64,000 bases of DNA from Hymenobacter convexus (GCF_030580955.1 NZ_JAUQON010000007.1:186001-250000), one strand, 5' to 3'; positions 32,087 to 41,241 are shown, counted from the stretch's first letter. The notes: generated by a model not told the origin, from the letters alone. Made by a program: numbers and translations.

Positions 32087-34210
32087 CTACCAGGTTAAGA
32101 CTTCGTTGAGGGAAAAGCGCGGGCGCAGGGCGTCGTAGTTCTGCACCTCGATGGCGGCATCCGTGTAGGTTTTGATGTTCACGTAGTCGCCCGCATCCAG
32201 GGCCAGCGGGTTGCTGGCCATGCTCAGCGAGGAGTAGAACAGGCCCGCGCCGTCCGCCCCCACCAGGCAGGGCGTGTTCACCGAGCGCGCGCTGCCGTAG
32301 TCGCCGTTCACCGATGCAATGGCCTGGATGGGCCGGAACTGGCTGCTGCCGATGCAATAAGCCGTGAGCGCCGGCTCGTAGAGGCCCTTGCGCAGGGCCC
32401 GGATGGCCAGGCCCGCCGCGAACAGCATCTCGTCCGGGGCGTTGCCGCTGACCTTCTGCGTGAAGTTGAGGGTGGTAATTTGCTGTCCCCCCAGCGCCTG
32501 GTTGCCGTTGGGGAAGCCCACGGTGAGCACCAGCGGGATGGAGCGTCCGCCCAGCTTTCGCCAGCTCGTGCCGTTGCTCCACAGCAGGGCCACCTCCCGC
32601 GACCACATGCGCCGGGCGGGTTCGCCGTCGATGTCGGCGGCCTGCAGCTCCCACATGCCGCTGGCCGAGTTGCCAACCTGCATGCTGATGAGCTTGCCGG
32701 CCACGTCGGCCGCCGCCGGCAGCGCCACCGTCCACAGCGACTGTCCGGTGCCGGTGAAAACATGGTGCTTGCCCATGTCAGCCACGCTCAGCACGGTGTT
32801 GGTGGCGTGCGCCACGAAGTTCACGTAGTCGAGGGCGCCGCTGCTGCCGGTGCTCGTGGCGCTGATGACGTTCTGCGGGCTGATGTTGATGCCCGCGCCG
32901 GCGGTGTAGGTGCTGCCGGCGCCGGGCGTGGGCGTGAGGGTGCTGGCGCGCATAACAATGGTATGGCCGCCGGCCTGCTGCTTCAACACAAACCACTCGC
33001 CGGGCTGAAACGTCACGCTGGGGTTGCCGTCGATGGTCGCGCCCGGTGCCGCAGTCAGCTTCGCCGTCTGCTGGCCGATGACGCGGTACAGGTCCACCTT
33101 GCCGTAGCTGCTCGGGTCCGTGGCTGGATTGTCGAGCTGCACGTTGGTTCCGTTCAGCGTATAGGACTTGCCCCCGTTCAGCCCGGGGGAGAGCGTGCCC
33201 CCGGCCGCGACTTCTACCTGGTAGTTGGGCGTGTAGGCCGTGGCGGCCTTCGTGGCCAGAATGGTCGTGGCGTAGGCTTGCGTCAGGTAGCCATCCGAAT
33301 TGAAGCCCAAGCGTGTGTAGGCCACGGGAATCTTACCCAGCACCTCGTTGATGGCCGCCACCAAATTACCCTTGGTTGAGGTGAGCAGGCTGCCCAACGT
33401 GCCAATCCAGCCGCGCGTCTGCGTGTTTTCGGTTTGCAGGTCGGCGTGCTCATTCTGCAGGTCCGTTACTTCCTGCTCCAGAAATACCAAATCCGCTTCG
33501 GCTTGCGTCACCCGGCCTTCGAGCGCATCAAAGGATGCCTGCGAAACGCCGCCAGTGCCAGCCGTGAGCGGCGCGAAGGACTTATAGTTCGGGTCGGTGT
33601 CGAGGCCGGTGGGCAGCGGGTTCTGCGTTACGTTCAGGTCGTTGATTACCTCCAACAGCCGCGTTTGCCCGCCGGCAAAGGTGTACTGGAATACGTCGCC
33701 GGCTTTGTAGGCGTGGTCTTCCAGAATGAAAACCGGGAACGAGGCCACCTTTTCCGCGTCGGTACCGGAAGTCCGCACCCAGGCGCACTTCACGGTGGCC
33801 GTCGTGGTGCCCTTCTCGTCCACCAGCGCATCGATGGTGCCGGCCGTGTTGGCAATCAGCCGGAAATCAATCGGGTCGGCCTTCACGCCGCCGGCCGTGG
33901 AGGTCTGGTCGGTGCCGTTGATGGCCCGCGCGTCCATGCCCTGGATGCGAAACCGGGCCGGAATCAGCGCGGTGGGGACCGTGGGCTCCCCGTTCACCAG
34001 CTGCACGTAGGGCACGCGGAAGAGGGCGCCGCGCACCTGGTTGGTGTTGAGCGTGTCGAGCCGCGCAAACTTGCCGTCGATGTCGGTGGCAAAGTTGCGG
34101 AACGTCGCTTCCGTGATGTTCTGGAATTCGTTGTCACGGAAGGCGTAGAGCCAACTCGACAAGAATGGCTCGGCGAGCGGTATCACCACCGGCGGGGGCG
34201 TCGTGTTCAT
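32087..34210 (-). CDS. Tail-fibre-like protein
   Basis: 707 residues. An N-terminal domain of about 210 residues is followed by a heptad coiled coil (about 225-290: ALEGRVTQAEADLVFLEQ, then DLQNEHADLQTENTQ), then beta-rich Gly/Thr/Asn-rich domains, among them LSPGLNGGKSYTLNGTNVQL and GAGSTYTAGAGINISPQN, and a C-terminal domain. This modular, coiled-coil plus beta layout fits a receptor-binding tail fibre or fibritin-like protein. Unusually it lies upstream of the head genes rather than after the tape measure. Confidence 0.65.
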   Translation of the reverse strand: MNTTPPPVVIPLAEPFLSSWLYAFRDNEFQNITEATFRNFATDIDGKFARLDTLNTNQVRGALFRVPYVQLVNGEPTVPTALIPARFRIQGMDARAINGTDQTSTAGGVKADPIDFRLIANTAGTIDALVDEKGTTTATVKCAWVRTSGTDAEKVASFPVFILEDHAYKAGDVFQYTFAGGQTRLLEVINDLNVTQNPLPTGLDTDPNYKSFAPLTAGTGGVSQASFDALEGRVTQAEADLVFLEQEVTDLQNEHADLQTENTQTRGWIGTLGSLLTSTKGNLVAAINEVLGKIPVAYTRLGFNSDGYLTQAYATTILATKAATAYTPNYQVEVAAGGTLSPGLNGGKSYTLNGTNVQLDNPATDPSSYGKVDLYRVIGQQTAKLTAAPGATIDGNPSVTFQPGEWFVLKQQAGGHTIVMRASTLTPTPGAGSTYTAGAGINISPQNVISATSTGSSGALDYVNFVAHATNTVLSVADMGKHHVFTGTGQSLWTVALPAAADVAGKLISMQVGNSASGMWELQAADIDGEPARRMWSREVALLWSNGTSWRKLGGRSIPLVLTVGFPNGNQALGGQQITTLNFTQKVSGNAPDEMLFAAGLAIRALRKGLYEPALTAYCIGSSQFRPIQAIASVNGDYGSARSVNTPCLVGADGAGLFYSSLSMASNPLALDAGDYVNIKTYTDAAIEVQNYDALRPRFSLNEVLTW

Positions 34211-34216
34211 AAAAAA

Positions 34217-34879
34217 TTAAGTGATGCTGAAGGCCACCCGGAAGCCCGAGCGCAACACCACGGTGCTGCCGGCGGCCACGGTGGCCATGATATTGCCGCG
34301 CCGGTCGCGGATGAGGACTTGCCCGCCCTGGCCCTGCAGCACGAGGCCGCCCTGCAGCCCCACGGCCGACACGTCCCAGGTGCCCAGGTAGGGCCGGGCC
34401 CGGCGCGGCGTTTGGCCCGAGAGGGTCCAGTCGTAGTTGTTGCGGGTGAGCGCGTCGAGGCCGGAGTCGTAGGTGTCCTTCCAGCTCAGCGGCTGCTCGG
34501 GCGTGCCCACGAGCTGCACCTCGCCGTTGCGGTCGCGGTAGAGCACCACCAGCTCCTGGCCCGCCAGCGCTTCGAGACCGGCGGCCAGGGCCGCCGTGTG
34601 GCGGGCCAGCGTGCCGGTCAGCGCCTGGCCGTACACGTCGGCGTGCCGGGCCAGCGCCACCGGCGTCTGCTTGTAGCGCACCGTGTGGCGCACGCTCACC
34701 AGCTGGTACCAGAACGCGCCGGGCGCCAGCTGCAGGTTTTCGGTGATGGCCAGCTCACCGAGGGCCGGGAAGTGGAGCAGGTCAGCCGCGCGGGCGTACC
34801 ACAGCGCCTCGATGCCGCCCAGGTTGTCGGCCGGCTCCTGCACCACGTTCCGAAAGCTGTAGGCGTTAGGAGCGAGCAT
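34217..34879 (-). CDS. Phage protein upstream of the fibre gene
   Basis: 220 residues from the ATG at 34879 (MLAPNAYSFRNVVQEPADNLGG). Mixed helical N-terminus, beta-rich C-terminus with VGLQGGLVLQGQGGQVLIRDRRGNIMATVAAGSTVVL. Not recognised; possibly a fibre-associated or adaptor protein. It overlaps the preceding gene's end by 14 nt. Confidence 0.6.
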   Translation of the reverse strand: MLAPNAYSFRNVVQEPADNLGGIEALWYARAADLLHFPALGELAITENLQLAPGAFWYQLVSVRHTVRYKQTPVALARHADVYGQALTGTLARHTAALAAGLEALAGQELVVLYRDRNGEVQLVGTPEQPLSWKDTYDSGLDALTRNNYDWTLSGQTPRRARPYLGTWDVSAVGLQGGLVLQGQGGQVLIRDRRGNIMATVAAGSTVVLRSGFRVAFSIT

Positions 34880-35543
34880 GGTAGAATTCGGTCTCGAAGA
34901 GCGCAATCGGCAGCCTCATAAGTTGCTCACGCACAGACCTGAACATATCCTTGTGAGACATAACGCCGATTTTTTGGGACACAACGCCCTTTTTTCGAGA
35001 CACTTCGCCGATTTTTTGGGACGAATTCATCGAAAAATTCTCGGGTTTGGCTTTCTTTTTTTTCTTGGGCACCAACTCGGCGTTGCGCTGAACCAGCTTG
35101 CGTAGCGACTCATAACTGCGGTCGTCCTCCATGATGTCGTAGAAGACCATGAAGGAGCGGATGGCATCCTTGATGGTGGCCCGCCGGTCAACGTGCTTGC
35201 CCACCCACCAGTAGAGCTCGGCATTGAAGTGGTCGTCCACCGTGTCGTTGAACTGGAAGATGGCGTAGGGCGTGAGCTTGCCGCGGGTCAGGTCAAAGTA
35301 CGCCGCGTTGAAATTGCGCAGATTGACCCCCAGCGTGGCCGTGCAGTCGTCGATGCTGCCCTCGTGGCGGGCCGATTTCACCGGCTTGCGCAGCAGCAGG
35401 TCCAGCGCCAGGCCGAAGCGGTTGGCTTTCGAGAGCACGTAATCTTCGAGCTGGAGCGGGTCCTCGCCGATACGGGCCAGCTTGAGATGCACCTGCAAGT
35501 ACTTGAGCAGGTAGGGGCGGATGGGAAAATCGATTCTCTTCAC
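34866..35543 (-). CDS. Hypothetical phage protein with repetitive C-terminus
   Basis: 225 residues from a GTG at 35543 (VKRIDFPIRPYLLKYLQVHL). The open frame extends far upstream, but that part is Arg/Pro/Ala text, so the GTG at the beginning of the credible sequence was chosen. A helical body is followed by KKKKKAKPENF and a short repeat SQKIGEVSRKKGVVSQKIG near the end. Not recognised. Less certain is the start. Confidence 0.6.
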   Translation of the reverse strand: MKRIDFPIRPYLLKYLQVHLKLARIGEDPLQLEDYVLSKANRFGLALDLLLRKPVKSARHEGSIDDCTATLGVNLRNFNAAYFDLTRGKLTPYAIFQFNDTVDDHFNAELYWWVGKHVDRRATIKDAIRSFMVFYDIMEDDRSYESLRKLVQRNAELVPKKKKKAKPENFSMNSSQKIGEVSRKKGVVSQKIGVMSHKDMFRSVREQLMRLPIALFETEFYHARS

Positions 35544-35728
35544 GTGGGGAGCAGACTTGGAAGGCACAAACCTCGTGCGCAGGGGTCGTGAGGGAAAGGA
35601 CGAATAAGTCGCACAAGCCGCTTGGCGCGGGGGCGCGTAACCGTGGGGCATACTGCAGGAAATAACGGGAATGAAAGGAGCGCCGGAAGGGCCGCCTGCG
35701 CGCCAAACAACGCCGGGCGCGCAGGCAT

Positions 35729-36109
35729 TCAATCCGGAGAAAACCGCACCCACTGCGTCAGATTCAGGCTTTGCTGCTGCACTTTGCCCAGTTCTGGCAA
35801 AGCGCCGGTCGCGCCGGGCAGCACGTGCAGCACGATGGCCACGACTTCCTCCGGCTTCAGGCGGAAACGCCACGGCCGTCGGCGGGGTGGCCCCAGGGCA
35901 TCGGCTTCCCGCTGCGCCACGCGGTAGAGCCGCCGGGCCACGCGCTGGAGCACCGGCAAGGCCAGAAACAAGGCGGCCTCCACTCGCCGGGGCGGCTGCC
36001 GCGCGGAGCCGAGGGCGACCCGGCGCAGCACGTTGCCGATTTCCCAGAAAAGCTGACGCGCCTGGCCGTGCTCGAGGGCAATGACCTGGTCGAGGTGGGC
36101 CAGGCTCAC
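35729..36109 (-). CDS. Small helical phage protein
   Basis: 126 residues, Leu/Arg/Val-rich helical protein (MSLAHLDQVIALEHGQARQLFWEIGNVLRRV...). Not recognised. Overlaps the end of the preceding gene by 4 nt, within the early/middle block. Confidence 0.55.
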   Translation of the reverse strand: MSLAHLDQVIALEHGQARQLFWEIGNVLRRVALGSARQPPRRVEAALFLALPVLQRVARRLYRVAQREADALGPPRRRPWRFRLKPEEVVAIVLHVLPGATGALPELGKVQQQSLNLTQWVRFSPD

Positions 36110-36372
36110 GACCAGGCCCCGTTTTTCATCCGGGCAATCTCCTGGCCCGTGCGCAGGTCGTAGAGCATGGCCACGTTGATGCGCGCCTGCACGCTGTCGG
36201 CGTAGCGCTTCAGGCGCTTTATCTCCAGCTCGCGCGGGTCGGCCGGCGTGTAGGACGAGGCGTTGGGGCGGCCGTACCAGGTGCGGGCGTTGCCGTCCTT
36301 GAAGTAGACCAGCAGCTTCACCGAAGCGGCTTCTTTGAGTTTCTGGCCAGCGGCCGAGGGAGTAAAGGGCAT
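36106..36372 (-). CDS. Small phage protein
   Basis: 88 residues from the ATG at 36372 (MPFTPSAAGQKLKEAASVKLLVYFKDGNARTWYG). A beta-helix-type mix with a basic C-terminal helix. Not recognised. Upstream lies a leader with GAGAAAGGGGAT on the + strand, shared with the gene starting at 39358. Confidence 0.6.
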   Translation of the reverse strand: MPFTPSAAGQKLKEAASVKLLVYFKDGNARTWYGRPNASSYTPADPRELEIKRLKRYADSVQARINVAMLYDLRTGQEIARMKNGAWS

Positions 36373-36407
36373 GGGTAGTGGAGAAAGGGGATGAAATGGA
36401 ATCAGGA

Positions 36408-37787
36408 TTAGTCGGCGAGTTTGCCGCAGGCTTTGCCGCCGGCGGCGATGAGGTAGAACTTGTCCAGCGCGCGGGGGTCGCGCAGGGCCTGCACTTTCTT
36501 CAGGTGCTTGTGGTAGAGCTGCGACAGGGTCAGGGCCAGCACGCGCTTGCTGGCCGTTTTCAGGCGCCAGCCGCGCAGCTCGGCCCCGGCCCGGCGCAGG
36601 GTGGTGGCCACGTGGTACTCGTGGCGGCGCAGCATCTTCTGGGCCAGCCACTCCTCGGTGCTCACGAAGCCCTGGGTGTTTTCGCGGTCGAAGTAGCCGC
36701 GGCCCTGCACCAGTTCGGCGTAGGGAGCCGGCAGGAAGCGGCCGGGGTCCCGCTTGAGCCAGTCGGCCACCAGGTCGATGCGCTCGAGGGCCTGCTGCAG
36801 GTAGAGCTGCCATTCGCTAGGGCTGAGCTCAGCCTGGAAGCGGGCGAAAACCCCGGCCCAGATGGCGTTCTGGGCCTTTCGGTGCTGCTGCTCGTCGAAG
36901 GCCATCCCGCCGTAGAGCTGCACCCGGGCGTAGGCCCAGAGCGCCATCACCAGCCGCAGCTGCTCGGCGCGGGGAATACCCGTTTTTGGCGCGCTGGGCG
37001 CGGGCTGGGCCATTTTCCGGGCGGTGGCCCGAGGCTGGCGCCGCGCCCCGGCGGAAGCGGTTTCCGGCGCCAGGGCGGGCCGTTCCGCGTCGGCCTGCGG
37101 CCCTGTGTTGCCAGTCGGTGTTGCCAGTCCCGGTGCCGCGCCGCCGGCCGGAGCCTCGTGCGGCAGTAATTTTTCCACCTGGCTAGTTTCCCGTTTCCGT
37201 GTCTCAGGTGTTTCAAATGCTACACTAAGTGGAAATTTTGTTTGCTCACCCTGGAGAATCGCGCCGATTTGCAGGCGGTCCAAATCGCTTTCTGGCGCGT
37301 TTTCGGGGGTTTGCCACAGGTATTTCGGGTTTATCCACAGCTCGAAATCGGCGCGCGTGCCGTGCCAGGCCTTGGCCGTGAGCGCGCCCATTTTCAGTAG
37401 CAGGTCCAGGTGGGTGCGCACCGAGCGCGCCGACATCGAGCAGCGCTCGGCCAGCAGCTTGCAGTTGACGGAAATGCTCGGGGGCTGGGGCCGGCCATCG
37501 GCGCCCACCGGGCCCGGCAGGTCCAGGCCATCGCGGTTCTGGCGCTCCAGGGCGCGGATGCCGAGCAGAATCAAGTCGCTCATCGTGTTCTTGGCCGTGG
37601 CCGGGGCGGCCTTGGGCTGCACGTAGTAGCGCTCGGTGCGGGCCGGCACGAGCACGCGGCCCTCGGCGTCGACCTTGGCGCGGTGGGTGCGGCAGCGCAG
37701 CTGCAGCGGCAGGGCGGCGCACCGGGCTTCGAAGTCCTGGTGCCAGAGCCGGCGGGCCTGGGCCAGGGTAAGGGGGAGTGGCAACAT
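36408..37787 (-). CDS. Probable phage replication initiator (winged-helix)
   Basis: 459 residues from the ATG at 37787. Residues about 90-135 (VNCKLLAERCSMSARSVRTHLDLLLKMGALTAK) form a helix-turn-helix/winged-helix pattern typical of replication initiators. A Pro/Ala-rich linker follows (about 215-290), then a helical C-terminal half (RAEQLRLVMALWAYARVQLYGG...). Length, two-domain layout with a flexible linker and central early-region position suggest a lambda-O-like or RepA-like protein; a direct match cannot be shown. The origin may lie within or next to it. Confidence 0.6.
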   Translation of the reverse strand: MLPLPLTLAQARRLWHQDFEARCAALPLQLRCRTHRAKVDAEGRVLVPARTERYYVQPKAAPATAKNTMSDLILLGIRALERQNRDGLDLPGPVGADGRPQPPSISVNCKLLAERCSMSARSVRTHLDLLLKMGALTAKAWHGTRADFELWINPKYLWQTPENAPESDLDRLQIGAILQGEQTKFPLSVAFETPETRKRETSQVEKLLPHEAPAGGAAPGLATPTGNTGPQADAERPALAPETASAGARRQPRATARKMAQPAPSAPKTGIPRAEQLRLVMALWAYARVQLYGGMAFDEQQHRKAQNAIWAGVFARFQAELSPSEWQLYLQQALERIDLVADWLKRDPGRFLPAPYAELVQGRGYFDRENTQGFVSTEEWLAQKMLRRHEYHVATTLRRAGAELRGWRLKTASKRVLALTLSQLYHKHLKKVQALRDPRALDKFYLIAAGGKACGKLAD

Positions 37788-37968
37788 TCTCGGGAACGTG
37801 CTGAGGGGTGAGGAAAGCGAAGGAAAAAGGCGGCGCCAGACCAAAGGGGCGTGTGCTCCCCTCCTACCCGGCGCCGGAGCTGCGGCTGCAGACCCTGTGC
37901 GCTCCGACCGGCTTCGACGCCGGGTGCCTGCTCCACACAGGTGCCCTCGGTGGGCTCGGGGAAAAAAC

Positions 37969-38181
37969 TTAGTCGGCCCGGGGGCCGTCGTCCGGCGGGA
38001 AATCGGCGCGGCCCGGCGGCGGGTCGGGCCCGCGGCGCTCCAGCTCCGCGTGCACCAGCCAGCGCAGGGTGACCACGGCTTTCTGGCCGACCCGGTCCTG
38101 CGGGCGCTGCGTACTCAGCCACTCGAGCAATTCGGCCGGCGGGGTGAACATGCCGGGCCAGGCGGTGGACCCGGTGCTCAT
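37969..38181 (-). CDS. Small early phage protein
   Basis: 70 residues from the ATG at 38181 (MSTGSTAWPGMFTPPAELLEWLSTQRPQDRVGQ). Not recognised; acidic/Pro-rich C-terminus. Overlaps the preceding stop by 4 nt. The gap 37788-37968 shows nothing further. Confidence 0.55.
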   Translation of the reverse strand: MSTGSTAWPGMFTPPAELLEWLSTQRPQDRVGQKAVVTLRWLVHAELERRGPDPPPGRADFPPDDGPRAD

Positions 38182-38450
38182 GACTGCGGGGCCTTCACGC
38201 CCACGAGCAGGTACTGCCGGACCAGCAGCTCCAGCACCACCTTGCTCTGGGGCTCCACGTTCATTTTGCGCGTGGCGTAGTTGATGAGCAGTTGGGTGGC
38301 GCCCAGCGTCATGACGCGCACCCACTCGCCCACGCCCTTGGTCTGGATGCCGGTGCGGCCTTCCATCTCGTCCTTGATGGTTTTGGCCACGGCCGATTGC
38401 ATGCCCTCCGACAGGCTGGTGAAGGCCACGAGGGTGTCGTTAGGCTCCAT
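38178..38450 (-). CDS. Small early phage protein
   Basis: 90 residues from the ATG at 38450 (MEPNDTLVAFTSLSEGMQSAVAKTIKDEMEGR). Helical, not recognised; the earlier in-frame codons are shadow of the next gene. Overlaps neighbours at both ends. Confidence 0.55.
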   Translation of the reverse strand: MEPNDTLVAFTSLSEGMQSAVAKTIKDEMEGRTGIQTKGVGEWVRVMTLGATQLLINYATRKMNVEPQSKVVLELLVRQYLLVGVKAPQS

Positions 38451-39024
38451 GCTTCGGCCCTCCTTCCTGTTCCGGCAGCTCCAGCACCACGTCGCGCTTA
38501 CCGGGCGGCTTGCCATCGATAAGCGTCACGCGGCAGCACGCAATTGGGTCTAAGTAGCCGCGCGGCACGGTGCCCTTCGTGGCTTCGAAAAAGCGGCGGG
38601 CAAAGCGCTTTGCCGTTTCTACGTCTAGGAAATTGCCGACGGGCTCGTGTAGCCAGTAACCGGTGCCTCTGGGCGCAGGACCGACGCCCACGTAATAGAA
38701 ATTCTGGTCCAGGGTGCTGAAAGCCGGCAGGTTTGCCGCGAGTACTTCGTCTTTGACCAAGCGGTATGCGTCCTCAAATGCCCGTGGGTCGTACTGCTTG
38801 GTCACTTCGGCTAACAACAGTTGCAGCCGTAGGGCGGAATAGCGGTGAGAGTTGCAGGCCTCGCAGAACTGCCGCGGCTGCAGGTCTCTTGGCATGGCGA
38901 AGTGTAGCTCGCCGGGCTGGCGATGATAGTTGCACAACGACTCACCGGTGGCCTGGTAAAAGTGGTACTTGGTGCGGCCTGGCTTGGTGCTGGCCCACCC
39001 AATTTGGTGCGCTTGCTTAGCCAT
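38440..39024 (-). CDS. Early phage protein with possible zinc site
   Basis: 194 residues from the ATG at 39024 (MAKQAHQIGWASTKPGRTKYHFY). C and H residues in SLCNYHRQPGELH and FCEACNSH (about 31-70) could coordinate zinc. The C-terminal half includes YYVGVGPAPRGTGYWLHEPVGNFLDVETAKRFARRFFEATKG. Not recognised. It overlaps the next gene start and the previous stop. Confidence 0.6.
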   Translation of the reverse strand: MAKQAHQIGWASTKPGRTKYHFYQATGESLCNYHRQPGELHFAMPRDLQPRQFCEACNSHRYSALRLQLLLAEVTKQYDPRAFEDAYRLVKDEVLAANLPAFSTLDQNFYYVGVGPAPRGTGYWLHEPVGNFLDVETAKRFARRFFEATKGTVPRGYLDPIACCRVTLIDGKPPGKRDVVLELPEQEGGPKHGA

Positions 39025-39358
39025 TATCCTCCCCTCCTTTCCCCAGTCCCAGCGTGGCATTGACCGCCCGTAGGCGCGTTTGCAGGGCGTTCAGGTCGGC
39101 TTTCAGGCCGTTCTCGCGGCCGGCGTCGGCCGGCACGTCGCCGTAGGCCAGGCGCTCCAGGTCGTGCTCGACCTGGGCGATGGACTCGACCAGCTCGGCG
39201 TGCTCGACGCGCAGGGCCTGCCGGCGCAGCGGGTCGGGCAGGGGCAGCTGGGAGAGGGGCAGCAGCTGCACCGGGCGGCACAGGTTGTGGCTCAGGGCCA
39301 CGGCGAACCCGGCCAGCCCTTGGTCGGCGGGGTTCGAGGTGTAGACGTTGATAACCAT
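39017..39358 (-). CDS. Small early phage protein with coiled coil
   Basis: 113 residues from the ATG at 39358 (MVINVYTSNPADQGLAGFAVALSHNLCR). The C-terminal half is a coiled coil (ALRVEHAELVESIAQVEHDLERL, then LNALQTRLRAVNATLG). The longer upstream frame is Arg/Pro shadow. Not recognised. Confidence 0.55.
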   Translation of the reverse strand: MVINVYTSNPADQGLAGFAVALSHNLCRPVQLLPLSQLPLPDPLRRQALRVEHAELVESIAQVEHDLERLAYGDVPADAGRENGLKADLNALQTRLRAVNATLGLGKGGEDNG

Positions 39359-39390
39359 GCTTAAGAAAGAGAGAAAGGGGATGGCGGGAA

Positions 39391-39798
39391 TCAGGAAGCC
39401 AGGCGCAGGTTCTCGGCGTCGGCGGCCGGCTCGGGGCGGGGCGGCACGGCCGGGCGCACCTCTTCGGGTGCCGAGAGCACCGGAGCGGGCAGCGTGGAGA
39501 GGTCGAAGGCCTCGCCGCGCTCGTAGGCCAGCAGCGCGGGCCAGGGAATGCGGGCCTCGGAGGTGAAGTAGTAGGCCTGGAGCGTGATGGGCTGGCCGCT
39601 GCGGCCGGTTTTGCCGGTTTTGAGCCAGCGGCGCACGGTGGCCACGTCCACGTCGCAGACGGCCGCCAGCTTGGCGATGCTGTAGAGCACCACCTCGCTG
39701 GGGGCGGCGGTGGCGGCGGGGCGGGCCTCCACGCGGGCGAGCAGGGCGCGGGCCCACTGGTCGAAAAAGCCCACGGTCAGCAAATCGGCGGCAGTCAT
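39391..39798 (-). CDS. Helix-turn-helix early protein
   Basis: 135 residues. A MerR/excisionase-like helix-turn-helix, VVLYSIAKLAAVCDVDVATVRRWLKTG (about 36-62), is followed by an RIPWPALLAYERGEAFDL segment like the wing of such proteins, and a Pro/Ala-rich tail. It could be an excisionase or an early regulator; position in the early leftward operon fits either. Confidence 0.6.
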   Translation of the reverse strand: MTAADLLTVGFFDQWARALLARVEARPAATAAPSEVVLYSIAKLAAVCDVDVATVRRWLKTGKTGRSGQPITLQAYYFTSEARIPWPALLAYERGEAFDLSTLPAPVLSAPEEVRPAVPPRPEPAADAENLRLAS

Positions 39799-39804
39799 GG
39801 CAGG

Positions 39805-40113
39805 TCAGGCAGCTTGAGGGGTGTCGGGCAAAAGCAGTTGGAAATCGTGGCGGCAGTCGGTCCAGTCGATTTCGCGGATGCCGGTGGGCAGGGGCTGCAC
39901 GAGCCACATTTCGGCGTCGGTGCGGCCGTCCTGGTGGGCGGCGCGCAGGTCGAGCGGCATCGAGCCGTTGACGTACACCGTCAGGTGGCCCGCCTGGTAG
40001 CAGTAGCCCAGGATGGGCTCCACGAGGGCCGCGCCCGCCGGCAGCGCGTCGAGGCGCAGGCGCTTGCCGGTGCGCGCGTCGGTGAGCGAGACGCGGGTGG
40101 CGAACTTTTTCAT
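39805..40113 (-). CDS. Small early phage protein
   Basis: 102 residues, beta-rich (MKKFATRVSLTDARTGKRLRLDAL...GHLTVYVNGSMPLDL...). Not recognised. Overlaps the upstream gene by 4 nt. Confidence 0.55.
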   Translation of the reverse strand: MKKFATRVSLTDARTGKRLRLDALPAGAALVEPILGYCYQAGHLTVYVNGSMPLDLRAAHQDGRTDAEMWLVQPLPTGIREIDWTDCRHDFQLLLPDTPQAA

Positions 40114-40403
40114 GCCGACGCGGGCCGAAACTGCGGGGCCGAAGCCGGCGCCGGGGCCCCGCGGCCCGCCACCGTAAGCTCGCCGCGCAGGCGCTCGCGG
40201 CGCTGCTCTTCCCAGGCCAGCACCAGCGGGGTTTCTTCCTGGTAGTGCGGGTGGGTGGCGTTGATTTCGCGCACCCGTCGGCGCAGCTGCTTCAGGGGCG
40301 TGAGCTGCACCAGCGCCGGGGGCAGCAGCGTGGCGGTGAGGGTGGCCAAATCGCGGATGCAGGGCTTGCGCATCGGCACGGCGGGGTCGGTGTTCAGGTG
40401 CAT
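40110..40403 (-). CDS. Small early phage protein
   Basis: 97 residues from the ATG at 40403 (MHLNTDPAVPMRKPCIRDLATLTATLLPPALVQLTPL). Basic, helical; another ATG at MRKPC is a possible start. Not recognised. Confidence 0.5.
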   Translation of the reverse strand: MHLNTDPAVPMRKPCIRDLATLTATLLPPALVQLTPLKQLRRRVREINATHPHYQEETPLVLAWEEQRRERLRGELTVAGRGAPAPASAPQFRPASA

Positions 40404-40522
40404 GAAAGTGAACCGGTTAAGTAAAACGATGGTAAAAACCAAAGGGCATGGGGGTACCGTCCGCCGACTGCCAGGGGGCTGGCGGCCGGCGCACACGCGT
40501 CGGATTTCCTACTCCAGGAAGC

Positions 40523-40849
40523 TTAGGCCTCGATGATGAGCAGCGGCCCGGTCAGCGGGTCCTCCTCGTCAATGGCCACCCCGGTCAGGCGCTCAACGTC
40601 GGCCGAGGCGCTGGGCGTGAGGCCGAAATCGTAGTCGGCCGCGTTTTCCGGCACCAGGATGAGGTAACCTGGGCCGCCGGCGAACGTCTCGACCGGGATG
40701 GCCGTGCCCAGCAGCGCGCGCAGGGCGGGCGCGGCGGCGACAAAGTCCAGCGCCGGGCCCCCGGCGCCCGCGTGGATGCCCAGGGTGGCGAGTTCGGAAC
40801 CGGTGAGGAGGCGCGGGGCGGCGCCGGGCAGGTGGAGGGTGGCTTGCAT
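40523..40849 (-). CDS. Small early phage protein
   Basis: 108 residues from the ATG at 40849 (MQATLHLPGAAPRLLTGSELATLGIHAG). Ala/Gly/Leu-rich N-terminus, acidic C-terminus (GVAIDEEDPLTGPLLIIEA). Not recognised. Confidence 0.55.
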   Translation of the reverse strand: MQATLHLPGAAPRLLTGSELATLGIHAGAGGPALDFVAAAPALRALLGTAIPVETFAGGPGYLILVPENAADYDFGLTPSASADVERLTGVAIDEEDPLTGPLLIIEA

Positions 40850-40866
40850 GGAGTAAAGAAAAGCGA

Positions 40867-41241
40867 TTAGGAACAGGAAGAAGGGCTGACGATGGGTGCC
40901 AGCAGACGGGCGTTGGCGTAGCGCACGCTGCCGAGCAGCAACTGGCGGGCCTCGCGGAGGCGGCGCACCTGCTGGCCGGTGAACAGCGTTTCGGGCTGCA
41001 GCTGACCGGGGTATTGCACCGTGAGCCAGCAGGTAGCGCCGGGCACCGGGCCGCTGAGCCAGGTGTAGTCGAGCTGGAACCGCTCGCCCTGCGGGCCGTG
41101 CCAGTGGGCGGCCACAGTGGCCATCGTCGGGCGCACCTGCTCCACGGCCGTGAAGCCCTGCGTGCGCAGCCACGCGGCCAGCGGCGCCGAGAGGTCGCGG
41201 GGGCCCTTGGGGGCCGCGTGGTAGGGTGCCGGCGCTTCCAT
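40867..41241 (-). CDS. Early phage protein
   Basis: 124 residues (MEAPAPYHAAPKGPRDLSAPLAAWLRTQGFTAVEQV...). A compact alpha/beta-like protein with LDYTWLSGPVPGATCWLTVQYPGQLQPETLFTGQQVRRLREARQLLL. Not recognised. Overlaps the end of the Cro-like gene by one base. Confidence 0.55.
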   Translation of the reverse strand: MEAPAPYHAAPKGPRDLSAPLAAWLRTQGFTAVEQVRPTMATVAAHWHGPQGERFQLDYTWLSGPVPGATCWLTVQYPGQLQPETLFTGQQVRRLREARQLLLGSVRYANARLLAPIVSPSSCS

